DNA of 29,955 bases from Pseudomonadota bacterium (lineage in GTDB: Bacteria; Pseudomonadota; Alphaproteobacteria; Sphingomonadales; Sphingomonadaceae), in contig JAEXLC010000102.1 in NCBI GenBank assembly GCA_023445495.1, positions 1 through 29,955 of the forward strand, given 5' to 3'. Position numbers and translations under genes: made by a program. Below are positions 1 to 7,172 of the stretch, one piece after another. The notes beneath the pieces were generated by a model. It saw nothing but the letters and a program-made list of their open reading frames with translations. It made no database searches and was not told the DNA's origin. Within the stretch, counting starts at the first letter, position 1. Each line of letters starts with the position of its first letter.

Positions 1-5
1 GTCCC

Positions 6-29
6 CCTCCCCCAGCAAGCTCGGGGAGG
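6..29 (-). terminator. Possible terminator hairpin after the lyase gene
   Basis: CCTCCCC (6-12) can pair with GGGGAGG (23-29) around a 10-nt loop, immediately downstream of the lyase stop codon on the minus strand. No clear T-run follows before the window edge, so this may be only a stable 3' hairpin. Confidence 0.35.
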
Positions 30-35
30 ATTGTT

Positions 36-1313
36 TCAGTTGCCCGGATTGGCTTCGCTCACGCCCGAGCCGTTCCCGAAATAGCGCTTCAGCTCGATCT
101 CCGGCGCCAGCGGGTAGCTGTCGCCCCAGGCGCCGCGCGCGCGGCGCAGCAGCTCGTCGAGCTCGCCGGGCAGCGGGCGCAGCTCGGGCATCGGCCAGGT
201 CTCGACCTTGCGGTAATAGGGCTTGAGATAGTCGGTGGCCCCGCGCAGCCCCTTGCCGCCGTCCTGGTAATTCCACAGGTCGACACCGACGCACTTCGCC
301 ATGTCGGCCACGTCATAGGCAGCGAGCAGCGCATAGATCGAATAATGGAGGCTGCGCGTGCGGGCGAGCTCGAGCGGCAGCTTGCCCTCGGGCGTGAACT
401 GCGGCGCGATGCGCTTCTTCGGGAACGCCTCCGCCACCGCCTTGGTCATATCCGGCCGGCGGGCGAACAGCGCGAATTGCGACGTCTGCGCGTCGAACCA
501 CATGCCGTGGTTGTTCTTTGCAGCGTTCTCCGCCTTGCCATTCCTGCTCGACTGCATCCAGTCGAGATAGTCGGAGAACCACTTCTCCAGCCCCTTCTGC
601 TCCTCGGCGGTGAGCTTGCCCGCCGGGCCGATCAGCCCGATGCCATCGACCACCCGCTCAAGTCGCGAGGTGTCGAGCACACCTTCGGCCCTGCCCTCCT
701 CGCGCCCCGGCACGGCCTGGGCATAGTTCATGTTCGGGTTCATCCGCGTCGCGGGCGTCAGGAACCAGGTCCGCACCAGGCTGGCCGCGCGGCCGGCATA
801 ACGCGGGTTGTCGGAGAAATAATAAGCGAGGCTGAGCGTCTCGACGTCCGAGCTCATCCCCTCCAGATCGCTGACATCGAACTTGTCGGTGTTGCGATCC
901 GGATTGATCTCGCCGTCGCGGCGTATGTAGGGCAACCCGTCCTTCTTCGCGGGATCGGGCCACCAATAGGGACCGATGCTGAGATAGTCGTGGCGATCGC
1001 CCGAGGGCGGGATCGTCCTTTTGTCGGTCACAGTATAGAGCGGTCGCTTCATCGCCGCCTCGGCGCGAGCGATCAGCCGTTCATAGGCTGCCTTCGCCGC
1101 CGGATCGGTGGCGATCGCGGCCTTGAGCCGCGCCATCACGTCCGGCGCCAAGAAAAAGGTCCTGCGTCCGCCGAACGCCGCGGAATATCCTTCCGCGCCG
1201 TTGCAGACCGGCTGCTGCGTATTCTGGCCAGGGGAGGCGATCCCGGCATGGGAGGCAGCCTGCGGCGCGAACGCCGCAGCCAGGACTAGGAGTAGAATGG
1301 GACTGCGGCGCAT
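36..1313 (-). CDS. Secreted alginate-lyase-superfamily polysaccharide lyase
   Basis: A 425-aa exported protein with a cleavable signal peptide (hydrophobic residues about 5-20). It matches the Pfam Alginate_lyase type of alpha/alpha toroid used by PL5 and PL38 enzymes, which cut uronic-acid polymers by beta-elimination. Visible family motifs are GPYWWPDP (114-121), the conserved NNH triad N267-N268-H269 followed by GMWFD, and R320/H323/Y324 in the HYS segment; the Asn/His/Tyr set is the usual catalytic group. AGGAGA precedes the ATG. The gene starts 19 bp after the TonB-dependent receptor stop on the same strand, so the two are probably co-transcribed. The true substrate is not readable from sequence: alginate is possible, but the mannonate dehydratase in the locus favours a glucuronate polymer. 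Length and motifs look intact. Confidence 0.82.
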   Translation of the reverse strand: MRRSPILLLVLAAAFAPQAASHAGIASPGQNTQQPVCNGAEGYSAAFGGRRTFFLAPDVMARLKAAIATDPAAKAAYERLIARAEAAMKRPLYTVTDKRTIPPSGDRHDYLSIGPYWWPDPAKKDGLPYIRRDGEINPDRNTDKFDVSDLEGMSSDVETLSLAYYFSDNPRYAGRAASLVRTWFLTPATRMNPNMNYAQAVPGREEGRAEGVLDTSRLERVVDGIGLIGPAGKLTAEEQKGLEKWFSDYLDWMQSSRNGKAENAAKNNHGMWFDAQTSQFALFARRPDMTKAVAEAFPKKRIAPQFTPEGKLPLELARTRSLHYSIYALLAAYDVADMAKCVGVDLWNYQDGGKGLRGATDYLKPYYRKVETWPMPELRPLPGELDELLRRARGAWGDSYPLAPEIELKRYFGNGSGVSEANPGN

Positions 1314-1332
1314 GGGATATTCTCCTTCGCGC

Positions 1333-4251
1333 TCAGTAGCGGATCCGGAAGCCGAAATAATATTGCGGCCCGCTCTCGCTCACCTCGGCGATCGAGTCGT
1401 ATCCGCCCTTGTAGAACACGTCCTTGGTGTTGGTGACGTTGAGCGCCTGCAGCTTGAGCTGGATGTTCTTCGTCACGTCATACTGGACCGAGAGGTTCAG
1501 ATAGCCCGCGTCCTGCACGCCGCGGTTCGTGCCGCCGTTCGGCTTGTAGTAATGCGAGCGGTAGCGATACATCGCGCGCAGCGAGAAGCCCTTGCGCTCC
1601 CAATAGACCGTGCCGTTGGCGACATACTTCGACAGCCCGATCAGGTTCTCCGGATCGAGATAGGTGCTCAGCGCCGACGTATCCGGATACTGGAAGTTCG
1701 CCCAGGCGATGTTCAGCGATCCGTTGACGCCGAAGCCGCTCAAGATGCCGGGCAGCCAGGAGAAATTGTGGCTGCCGGTGAACTCGACGCCGTAGAGGTG
1801 GCGCATGTCGGGATCATTGGCCGGGGCGATCAGGTTGACGTTGTAGCTCTGCTGGGTCGGCGCGGCCGCATCCACCTGGGTGGTGACCGTGATCGTCGTC
1901 GGGATGCCCGCCGAACGCGAGATCACCGAACCGCGCAGCCACTTGTAATAGCCGGCGACCGAGAAGAGCGTGTCGCGGCTCGGATAGAATTCCAGGCTGA
2001 CATCCGCATTCCAGGCGCGCATCGGCTTGAGGTTGGGATTGCCGCTGGTCGGGTTGAAGGTGACGCTGGAGGCGCCGCCGGTGCCGGTGGTCGGGTTCAG
2101 GTTGATGCCCGCGCCGAAGCTCTCGATCGGCGAGCGCGACAGGGCACGATAGCCGGCGGTGCGCAGCTTGATCTTGTCCGACAGGTCGAAGCTCAGGTTC
2201 AGGCTGGGCAGCCAGTAGGAATAGTCGCCCTTGAGCGTGTCGGTCTGGATCGTGCCGGTGGGATCGGCGGCGACGGTATAGCTGTCGGCGCCGGTATCGA
2301 TCGTCACCTTGAACGGCAGGCGATAGCCGACCGAAGTGATGTTGGTCTTCACATAGCGCAGGCCGATATTGCCGCTGACCGGCAGCGCACCGAGATCGCC
2401 GCGGAAGCTGGCCATCACATAGGCGGCCTTGATCCGCTCGCGGATATCGAGATCGCTCGGATCGCGGCTCTCGCCCGGCAGCGGCAGCGCGTCCGAACCG
2501 GTGAACGCCTTGTAGAGGCACTGGTTGTCGAACGTCGCCCAGCTGGTGAGGTTGGTGCTGGTGCTCGGGAAATAGTCCTTGGTCGGGAAGCCCCGGCGGC
2601 AATTGGCGTTCGCGCCGTTGATGATCTGCGCGACGGTCTGGCCGCCATAGGGCAGGATCGTGTTCACATCGTTGTTGCGGTTGTTGTCGAGCGTGCGGTG
2701 ATGCTCGGAATAGCGCCCGCCCGCCTTGATCGCGGTGAGGAAGCCGCCCTCGGCGAACTTGTATTCGCCATCGAAGCGGCCCGCCCAGATATTGTCCTTG
2801 CGATCGGTGACGAAGCGATTGCGCGCATAGACCGCGGTCGCGGTGTTGGCGCCGAAGCTAGCCGGATTGTTCACGTCGAAGTTGAGGAAGGTGACGCGCG
2901 GCACGTCCGGGCTGTCGGTATAGTCCAGCTCATAGCCGACGCGCGTGGTCGAGCGCATGCGGGTGGCCTTCTGCGTCTCGGTGCGGTGCGAGTCCGAGAA
3001 GCTGCCATCGGCGGTGAGGATGAAATTGCCCGGCTTCCAGGTGACGGTCGCGCCGCCGCCCTTATATTCCTCGTTGCGGTTGCGCAGCTCGAGCTGGTTC
3101 TCGATGTTCGAGTTGCCGCTATACTTGATCAGCGCGCCCTTGGTGTAGCCGTTGGTGCCGTCGCCGATCAGGATCGGCTTGATGCCGCGCAGCGCCTCGG
3201 CGATCGACAGGATGTTGCGGTCCTCGGTCGATTCCCGCTTCGACCACTGGCCGTCGAGCGCGATGTCGAGATTGGGCGCCGGCCGCCACTGGAGCGCGCC
3301 GATTACCGCGTTGCGCAGCTCGCGCGTGTTCTGCTGGCGGAAGTTGCGCGACTGGGTGGCGTAATAGGTGGTGCCGACCGTCTCGCCGATCCCGGCGCGC
3401 GGGGCGGTGCCGACCTGGCAGTTCGAATTGGCGCCCGCCGTATTGAGCTGGGCGGTGGTGCCGGTGACGAGCGTGCCGTTGAGCGCCGAGGTGTTGCACG
3501 GCACGAAGTTCGAGTTGCCGTTATAATAGTCTTCCGGCGCGGCGACGTCCTGGCGCTGATAGCCGATCGCGATGCCGAATTCGCCGATGCCGGTGCTGAA
3601 CTGCTTCACCAGGCTGGCATTGGCGCGGTAGCCAAGGCCGTCGCGGCCGATGATGTCGTCGTCCTTGGGCAGATAGGAGCCGCGGATTTCGGCCTGGAAG
3701 CGCGACTTGCCATAGTCGAGCGGACGCATCGACTTGAGCTCGATCACGCCGCCGATGCCGCCTTCGAGGAAGTCGGCGCGCTGCGTCTTGTAGACGATGA
3801 CGCCGTTGACCAGTTCCGAGGGGAATTGCTGGAAGGCGACCGAGCGATCGGCACCGGCGGTGGAGACTTCGCGACCGTTGAAGGTGGAGAAGCTGAGCGT
3901 CGGGCCGAGGCCGCGCACCGACAGCTCATTGGCGTTGCCCTTGAAGCGATCGGCCGAGACGCCGGTGATGCGCTCCAGCGTGTCGCCGACGCTGTTGTCC
4001 GGCAGGGCGCCGATCTCGTCGTTGACGATACCGTCGAGCACCACGTCCGCGTTGCGCTTCACATCGATCGAGCTGCGCTGCTCCGCGCGGGCACCGGTGA
4101 CGACGATGGCCTGACTGTCCTCCTGGGGTGCCGCCGCAGCGGGATCGGCCGTCATGTCCTGCGCATAGGCGGGCACCACGGCGCAGGCCGATGCCAGCAG
4201 CGCCAGGCGCAGCGCATTACGTCCGAAAGCGGAAAAACGAATCCCAGGCAT
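1333..4251 (-). CDS. TonB-dependent outer-membrane receptor, Xanthomonas/Caulobacter oligosaccharide type
   Basis: A 972-aa outer-membrane active transporter, energised through TonB-ExbBD. A signal peptide ends near A30 (AYA). A TonB-box-like segment (QAIVVTGAR) lies at 48-56. The plug then carries ALPDNSVGDTLERITGVS (82-99) and a VRGLG signature, typical of the TonB-Xanth-Caul subfamily that takes up plant and algal oligosaccharides. The C terminus ends in an aromatic beta-strand (YYFGFRIRY), as expected for a barrel inserted by the BAM machinery. The open frame runs 110 codons further upstream, but the ATG at 4251 is chosen because it begins the signal peptide and has AGGGGAG a few bases before it. 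The lyase gene follows in the same operon. The promoter contains an operator-like palindrome shared with two other promoters here. The ligand is inferred to be a uronate-containing oligosaccharide. Confidence 0.93.
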   Translation of the reverse strand: MPGIRFSAFGRNALRLALLASACAVVPAYAQDMTADPAAAAPQEDSQAIVVTGARAEQRSSIDVKRNADVVLDGIVNDEIGALPDNSVGDTLERITGVSADRFKGNANELSVRGLGPTLSFSTFNGREVSTAGADRSVAFQQFPSELVNGVIVYKTQRADFLEGGIGGVIELKSMRPLDYGKSRFQAEIRGSYLPKDDDIIGRDGLGYRANASLVKQFSTGIGEFGIAIGYQRQDVAAPEDYYNGNSNFVPCNTSALNGTLVTGTTAQLNTAGANSNCQVGTAPRAGIGETVGTTYYATQSRNFRQQNTRELRNAVIGALQWRPAPNLDIALDGQWSKRESTEDRNILSIAEALRGIKPILIGDGTNGYTKGALIKYSGNSNIENQLELRNRNEEYKGGGATVTWKPGNFILTADGSFSDSHRTETQKATRMRSTTRVGYELDYTDSPDVPRVTFLNFDVNNPASFGANTATAVYARNRFVTDRKDNIWAGRFDGEYKFAEGGFLTAIKAGGRYSEHHRTLDNNRNNDVNTILPYGGQTVAQIINGANANCRRGFPTKDYFPSTSTNLTSWATFDNQCLYKAFTGSDALPLPGESRDPSDLDIRERIKAAYVMASFRGDLGALPVSGNIGLRYVKTNITSVGYRLPFKVTIDTGADSYTVAADPTGTIQTDTLKGDYSYWLPSLNLSFDLSDKIKLRTAGYRALSRSPIESFGAGINLNPTTGTGGASSVTFNPTSGNPNLKPMRAWNADVSLEFYPSRDTLFSVAGYYKWLRGSVISRSAGIPTTITVTTQVDAAAPTQQSYNVNLIAPANDPDMRHLYGVEFTGSHNFSWLPGILSGFGVNGSLNIAWANFQYPDTSALSTYLDPENLIGLSKYVANGTVYWERKGFSLRAMYRYRSHYYKPNGGTNRGVQDAGYLNLSVQYDVTKNIQLKLQALNVTNTKDVFYKGGYDSIAEVSESGPQYYFGFRIRY

Positions 4252-4302
4252 GCATACTCCCCTGCATATGTCTTTATCGCGCCCGTTTTCGGGTCGGGCT
4301 TC

Positions 4303-4332
4303 TTGGTAAGGCCAATTTGTCACCGGTGTCAA
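4303..4332 (-). promoter_or_regulatory. Promoter and GntR-type operator of the receptor-lyase operon
   Basis: On the minus strand a perfect -35 TTGACA (4332-4327) is followed, after 17 bp, by a weak -10 TTACCA (4309-4304). The palindrome TTGGTAAGGCCAA (4303-4315, plus-strand reading) overlaps the spacer and -10. It differs by one base from the 13-bp core found before manD and before the 625-aa gene. An extra ATTGGCC half-site lies upstream of the -35 box at 4337-4343. Binding by the neighbouring FCD regulator would block transcription; this is inferred from position and motif type. Confidence 0.6.
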
Positions 4333-4366
4333 CCCAATTGGCCAGTTCAAGGTTTTCCGACCGTCG

Positions 4367-6244
4367 TCAGCGATAGCTGAGCGACCACCGCAAGGTGAGC
4401 GGCCCGGACAGGCGACGGGCACCAAGGCGGCAGCGGACGAGAGAAGCGAAGGCGCCGGTCGGCGCGCGATACTCCTTGCCCTCGGCCGGGCCGACCGTGC
4501 AACCCTGATAGCCGCTGGCGGAGAAGCCGGTGACTTCGCCTGCTCCGAACGCCACCGTCCCCGGCCCGGTGATGCGCGCATCGCCGGAGAAACTGGCGAA
4601 CTCCATCGTCACATCGGACAGGTCGATCGGCGCGGCGGCGCGATAGATGTCCGTGCGCGTGATCCTGCCCGGCACGAAATCGTAGCGCGTGGTTACGGTG
4701 ATGCGCTTGTCGGCGACCGGCGCATTCTCGCCCATCCGGTCCATCGCATCCTGGCGCCAGCTGACGGTCGTGCGATTGCCCTGGCGCTTCCAGCGGATCC
4801 CGCGGAACCAGGCCAGCGGCATCAACACACTGCCGTCCGCGAGGGCGAAGCGCGGCGTGAGCTGCGGGAAGCTCGCATCTGCCGATCCCTGCAGCATCCC
4901 GCCCGCGAAGGGGATCGGGAAATAGGGATTGTGCATGTGCTGGTCTTCGGCGCCGTTGATGATCGGCAGGCCGATGACATGCCCCTTGTCGCGCAGGGTG
5001 AGCAGCGCGCGGTCATGGTCGCCGCGCGCGAACCAGGTGAAGCGCGCCGCCGGCAGAGTCCCGAGCCAGGCCGCATAGCCCGGCGACGGTACCGCGCCCT
5101 TGTAGCCCAAGCCGTTCCACAGCGCGTTGGTGTAGATATACTGCCGGGCGAGGCTGAGATTCTCGCCGAGAATCCGGTGCTTGCCGCGATAGCCATCGGT
5201 ACGGCGGCCATCGTCCCAGAGGTTTACCGATCCCGTCGCCGGGCTCAGCCAGAAATCGGCGTAGCGCGCGGCGATCCGGCTGGAGAGTGCATAGGCCATG
5301 TCGCGCTCGCGCTTGTCGAGCACGCCCAGCTTCGCCGCAGCGGTGAGCACTTCGAGGAAGGCGGTCTCGCCATAGGTGCCGATGCTGCGGCCATATTCCC
5401 AGCCCTCGCCGGTAAGCGTCGCGCGGTGGAGCATCAGGTCCGCCGACTTGCGCAGCCATGCCTTCACCTGCGGCGTGGGCATCATGCCGGTCTCGATGAA
5501 GCGCTGGGCGATCTCGCCGATCAGCAGCACCGAATAGCGATCGAACCGGCCATGGCCGTCGGTCTCGTCGGCAAAGCCATATTGCCCCGAATAGCTGCGA
5601 TAATGCGCGATCATCCGCTGGAGCAGCGCCCTGGACGCCGCTTCGTCCTCCCAGCCGAGCAGGTAGCGCAGCCGGGCGACGCTGAAGGCGACGCCGTAAT
5701 AATTGTTGGGCAGATCATGGAGCAGGTCGAGCGACTTCGCATCGACGAAGCGGCGCCAGTCGAGCTTCTGCCGCAGCCTGGCGAGCGTCGCGGGCGCCAC
5801 CGCCGCGTCGAGCAGCCCGGCCTGCTTCAGGGCGTGGAGGGCCGAGATGTAGTAGTAGATGCCCCAGGTGTCGTTGGGATCGTCGATCGTCAGGTCGGCG
5901 ATCTCGCGGTAGCCGGCGAGATATTCGGCCAGCTTCGGATCGGTGCGCGGCGTGTCGAGCAGGAGGTAGCTGAGGCCCGAGGCGATCTTGCCGGGGAGGA
6001 ACTTGTCGCCGCTGTCGAACACCGCGACTCCGTCGAGCCGCATGCCCCGCTTCTCGCGCAGCAGCTGGCGAAGCAGCCCGGCGAGCTGGGGCATCAGCCG
6101 CAGCTCGATCGTCGCGTCCATCGGCGGGGCCACCGCATAGACCGGGCCGTGCGGCGAGGGCGCTGCGGGCTGGGCCATCGCGGCGGGGGCGGCGAGCAAC
6201 GCGAGACAGGCGGCGCCCAGCGGCGCACGCGACAGATTCTTCAA
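4367..6244 (-). CDS. Secreted protein of unrecognised family, probable polysaccharide-active enzyme
   Basis: A 625-aa exported protein starting at TTG with AGGAG seven bases upstream; residues 1-24 form a signal peptide ending AMA. I do not recognise the family. The N-terminal two thirds are alpha-helical with aromatic-rich pairs such as DTWGIYYYISALHALKQAG and LPNNYYGVAFSVARLRYLLG. The motifs SYSGQYGFADETDGHGRFD and WEYGRSIGTYGE follow, recalling alpha/alpha-toroid enzymes and faintly DUF2264-like proteins. The last third, from about residue 420, looks like a beta-sandwich. That architecture is common in polysaccharide lyases and unsaturated uronyl hydrolases. It has its own promoter with the shared operator and sits between the regulator and the receptor, so a role in breaking the imported polymer is likely. 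The function is inferred from fold type and context only. Confidence 0.75.
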   Translation of the reverse strand: MKNLSRAPLGAACLALLAAPAAMAQPAAPSPHGPVYAVAPPMDATIELRLMPQLAGLLRQLLREKRGMRLDGVAVFDSGDKFLPGKIASGLSYLLLDTPRTDPKLAEYLAGYREIADLTIDDPNDTWGIYYYISALHALKQAGLLDAAVAPATLARLRQKLDWRRFVDAKSLDLLHDLPNNYYGVAFSVARLRYLLGWEDEAASRALLQRMIAHYRSYSGQYGFADETDGHGRFDRYSVLLIGEIAQRFIETGMMPTPQVKAWLRKSADLMLHRATLTGEGWEYGRSIGTYGETAFLEVLTAAAKLGVLDKRERDMAYALSSRIAARYADFWLSPATGSVNLWDDGRRTDGYRGKHRILGENLSLARQYIYTNALWNGLGYKGAVPSPGYAAWLGTLPAARFTWFARGDHDRALLTLRDKGHVIGLPIINGAEDQHMHNPYFPIPFAGGMLQGSADASFPQLTPRFALADGSVLMPLAWFRGIRWKRQGNRTTVSWRQDAMDRMGENAPVADKRITVTTRYDFVPGRITRTDIYRAAAPIDLSDVTMEFASFSGDARITGPGTVAFGAGEVTGFSASGYQGCTVGPAEGKEYRAPTGAFASLVRCRLGARRLSGPLTLRWSLSYR

Positions 6245-6257
6245 TTGGCCTCTCCTT

Positions 6258-6297
6258 TTGGTCAGGCCAATCTCAAACTTCAGGTAATCGGTGTCAA
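6258..6297 (-). promoter_or_regulatory. Promoter and GntR-type operator of the 625-aa gene
   Basis: Minus-strand -35 TTGACA (6297-6292) with a poor -10 (GAGATT, 6274-6269) after 17 bp. The palindrome TTGGTCAGGCCAAT (6258-6271) overlaps the -10 and likely start point. Its 13-bp core is the exact reverse complement of the site before manD. A further ATTGGCC half-site touches the TTG start codon. Confidence 0.6.
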
Positions 6298-6314
6298 GCC
6301 ACTCGATCGAGCGA

Positions 6315-7085
6315 TCAGGCCGAGCCGATCTTCAGGCGGCGCGCAACGCTGTCGCGACGCGTCTCGATCTCGTTGCGCGCGCGCTGCATCGCCTCGAGCT
6401 CGGTCGCCTCGAGCAGATCATCGACCACCCCGCGCAGATGCCGCCGCATCGCGTTGCGCGCCGCATGCGGGTCATGCGCCTTGAGCGCATCGAGGATCGG
6501 GCGATGCTCCTCGACTCGCGGGGTGATGCCGCCGCGCTTGGCACGGGCGAACATGTTGGCGGCGAGCGGCGAGTTGACGCGAAGGTCCCAGAGATAGTCG
6601 ACGACGCTACGGATCGCCGCGTTTCCGGTGGCATTGGCGATGGCGAGATGGAAGCGGTGGTCGGCGTCCATCACCGAGGGCTCGTTCGAGTCGTCGGCGG
6701 CCATTTCCTCGATCAGTTCCTCGAGCTCGGCGAGCTGCTCGTCGGTGATCGATACCGCGGCCAGGGCGACCGCCTCGCCCTCGAACAGGATGCGGGCCTC
6801 GGTCAGGTCGAAGGCGCCGACATCGAAATTGAGCGAATCCGCCCGCTCGCCGCTGCCATGCTCGCGCTTGGTGACATAGAGGCCGGAGCCGTGCCGCGCC
6901 TCGATCCAGCCCTTCATCTCGAGCGCGATCATCGCCTCGCGGATGGTCGGGCGGCTGACCTTGTATTCCTCGGCGAGGTCGCGCTCGCCCGGCAGGCGGG
7001 AGCCCGGCGACCAGCGCCCGGCCTCGATCGCCTCGGTGATCGAGGCAGCGACGCGCTGATAGAGCTTGTTGCCGGTGATCTTCAT
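6315..7085 (-). CDS. GntR/FadR-family (FCD) transcriptional regulator, probable uronate-responsive repressor
   Basis: A 256-aa regulator. The winged helix-turn-helix spans about 5-72 (GSRLPGERDLAEEYKVSRP, then the wing HGSGLYV). The C-terminal FCD ligand-binding domain follows, with the usual metal ligands D142, H146, H194 and H216. FCD regulators such as UxuR and ExuR sense uronate intermediates and bind TTGGT...ACCAA palindromes. Three such palindromes occur in this locus, making local repression with release by a uronate or mannonate-like ligand the simplest model. The ATG at 7085 is chosen over a longer frame reaching 7136 because GAGG precedes it by five bases and it begins directly at the helix-turn-helix. 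It diverges from manD across 87 bp. The effector is not known. Confidence 0.88.
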   Translation of the reverse strand: MKITGNKLYQRVAASITEAIEAGRWSPGSRLPGERDLAEEYKVSRPTIREAMIALEMKGWIEARHGSGLYVTKREHGSGERADSLNFDVGAFDLTEARILFEGEAVALAAVSITDEQLAELEELIEEMAADDSNEPSVMDADHRFHLAIANATGNAAIRSVVDYLWDLRVNSPLAANMFARAKRGGITPRVEEHRPILDALKAHDPHAARNAMRRHLRGVVDDLLEATELEAMQRARNEIETRRDSVARRLKIGSA

Positions 7086-7103
7086 TGCATCCTCATCCTT
7101 ACA

Positions 7104-7118
7104 CAACCTCGTAGGTTG
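7104..7118. promoter_or_regulatory. Perfect inverted repeat in the gntR-manD divergent region
   Basis: CAACCT (7104-7109) and AGGTTG (7113-7118) form a perfect 6-bp inverted repeat with a 3-bp spacer, abutting the manD -35 box. It does not match the TTGG...CCAA operator, so it may bind a different protein, or may be chance. Confidence 0.4.
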
Positions 7119-7155
7119 ACACGATAGGTCATACAAGTGGATATTGGCCTGACCA
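7116..7155 (+). promoter_or_regulatory. manD promoter with GntR-type operator
   Basis: A -35 TTGACA (7116-7121), an 18-bp spacer and a -10 GATATT (7140-7145). The operator ATTGGCCTGACCA (7143-7155) overlaps the -10, so a bound repressor would occlude RNA polymerase. The 13 bases are exactly those, inverted, of the site before the 625-aa gene. Confidence 0.65.
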
Positions 7156-7172
7156 CTCTAGGGGGTATTGTT

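Noticed and set aside
1108..4380. A 1090-codon open frame on the plus strand, antisense to the TonB-dependent receptor
   Set aside because: It is an Arg/Asp/Ala/Val-rich shadow produced by GC-rich codon use in the receptor gene; it has no recognisable domain, and the receptor on the other strand is unambiguous.
4252..4581. A 110-codon N-terminal extension of the TonB-dependent receptor
   Set aside because: It would run through the promoter and operator and precede the signal peptide; the ATG at 4251 has a Shine-Dalgarno and begins the signal sequence.
7137..7172. A GTG start for manD 12 codons earlier
   Set aside because: It would translate the operator and -10 region; the TTG at 7173 has AGGGGG at correct spacing and matches family N termini.
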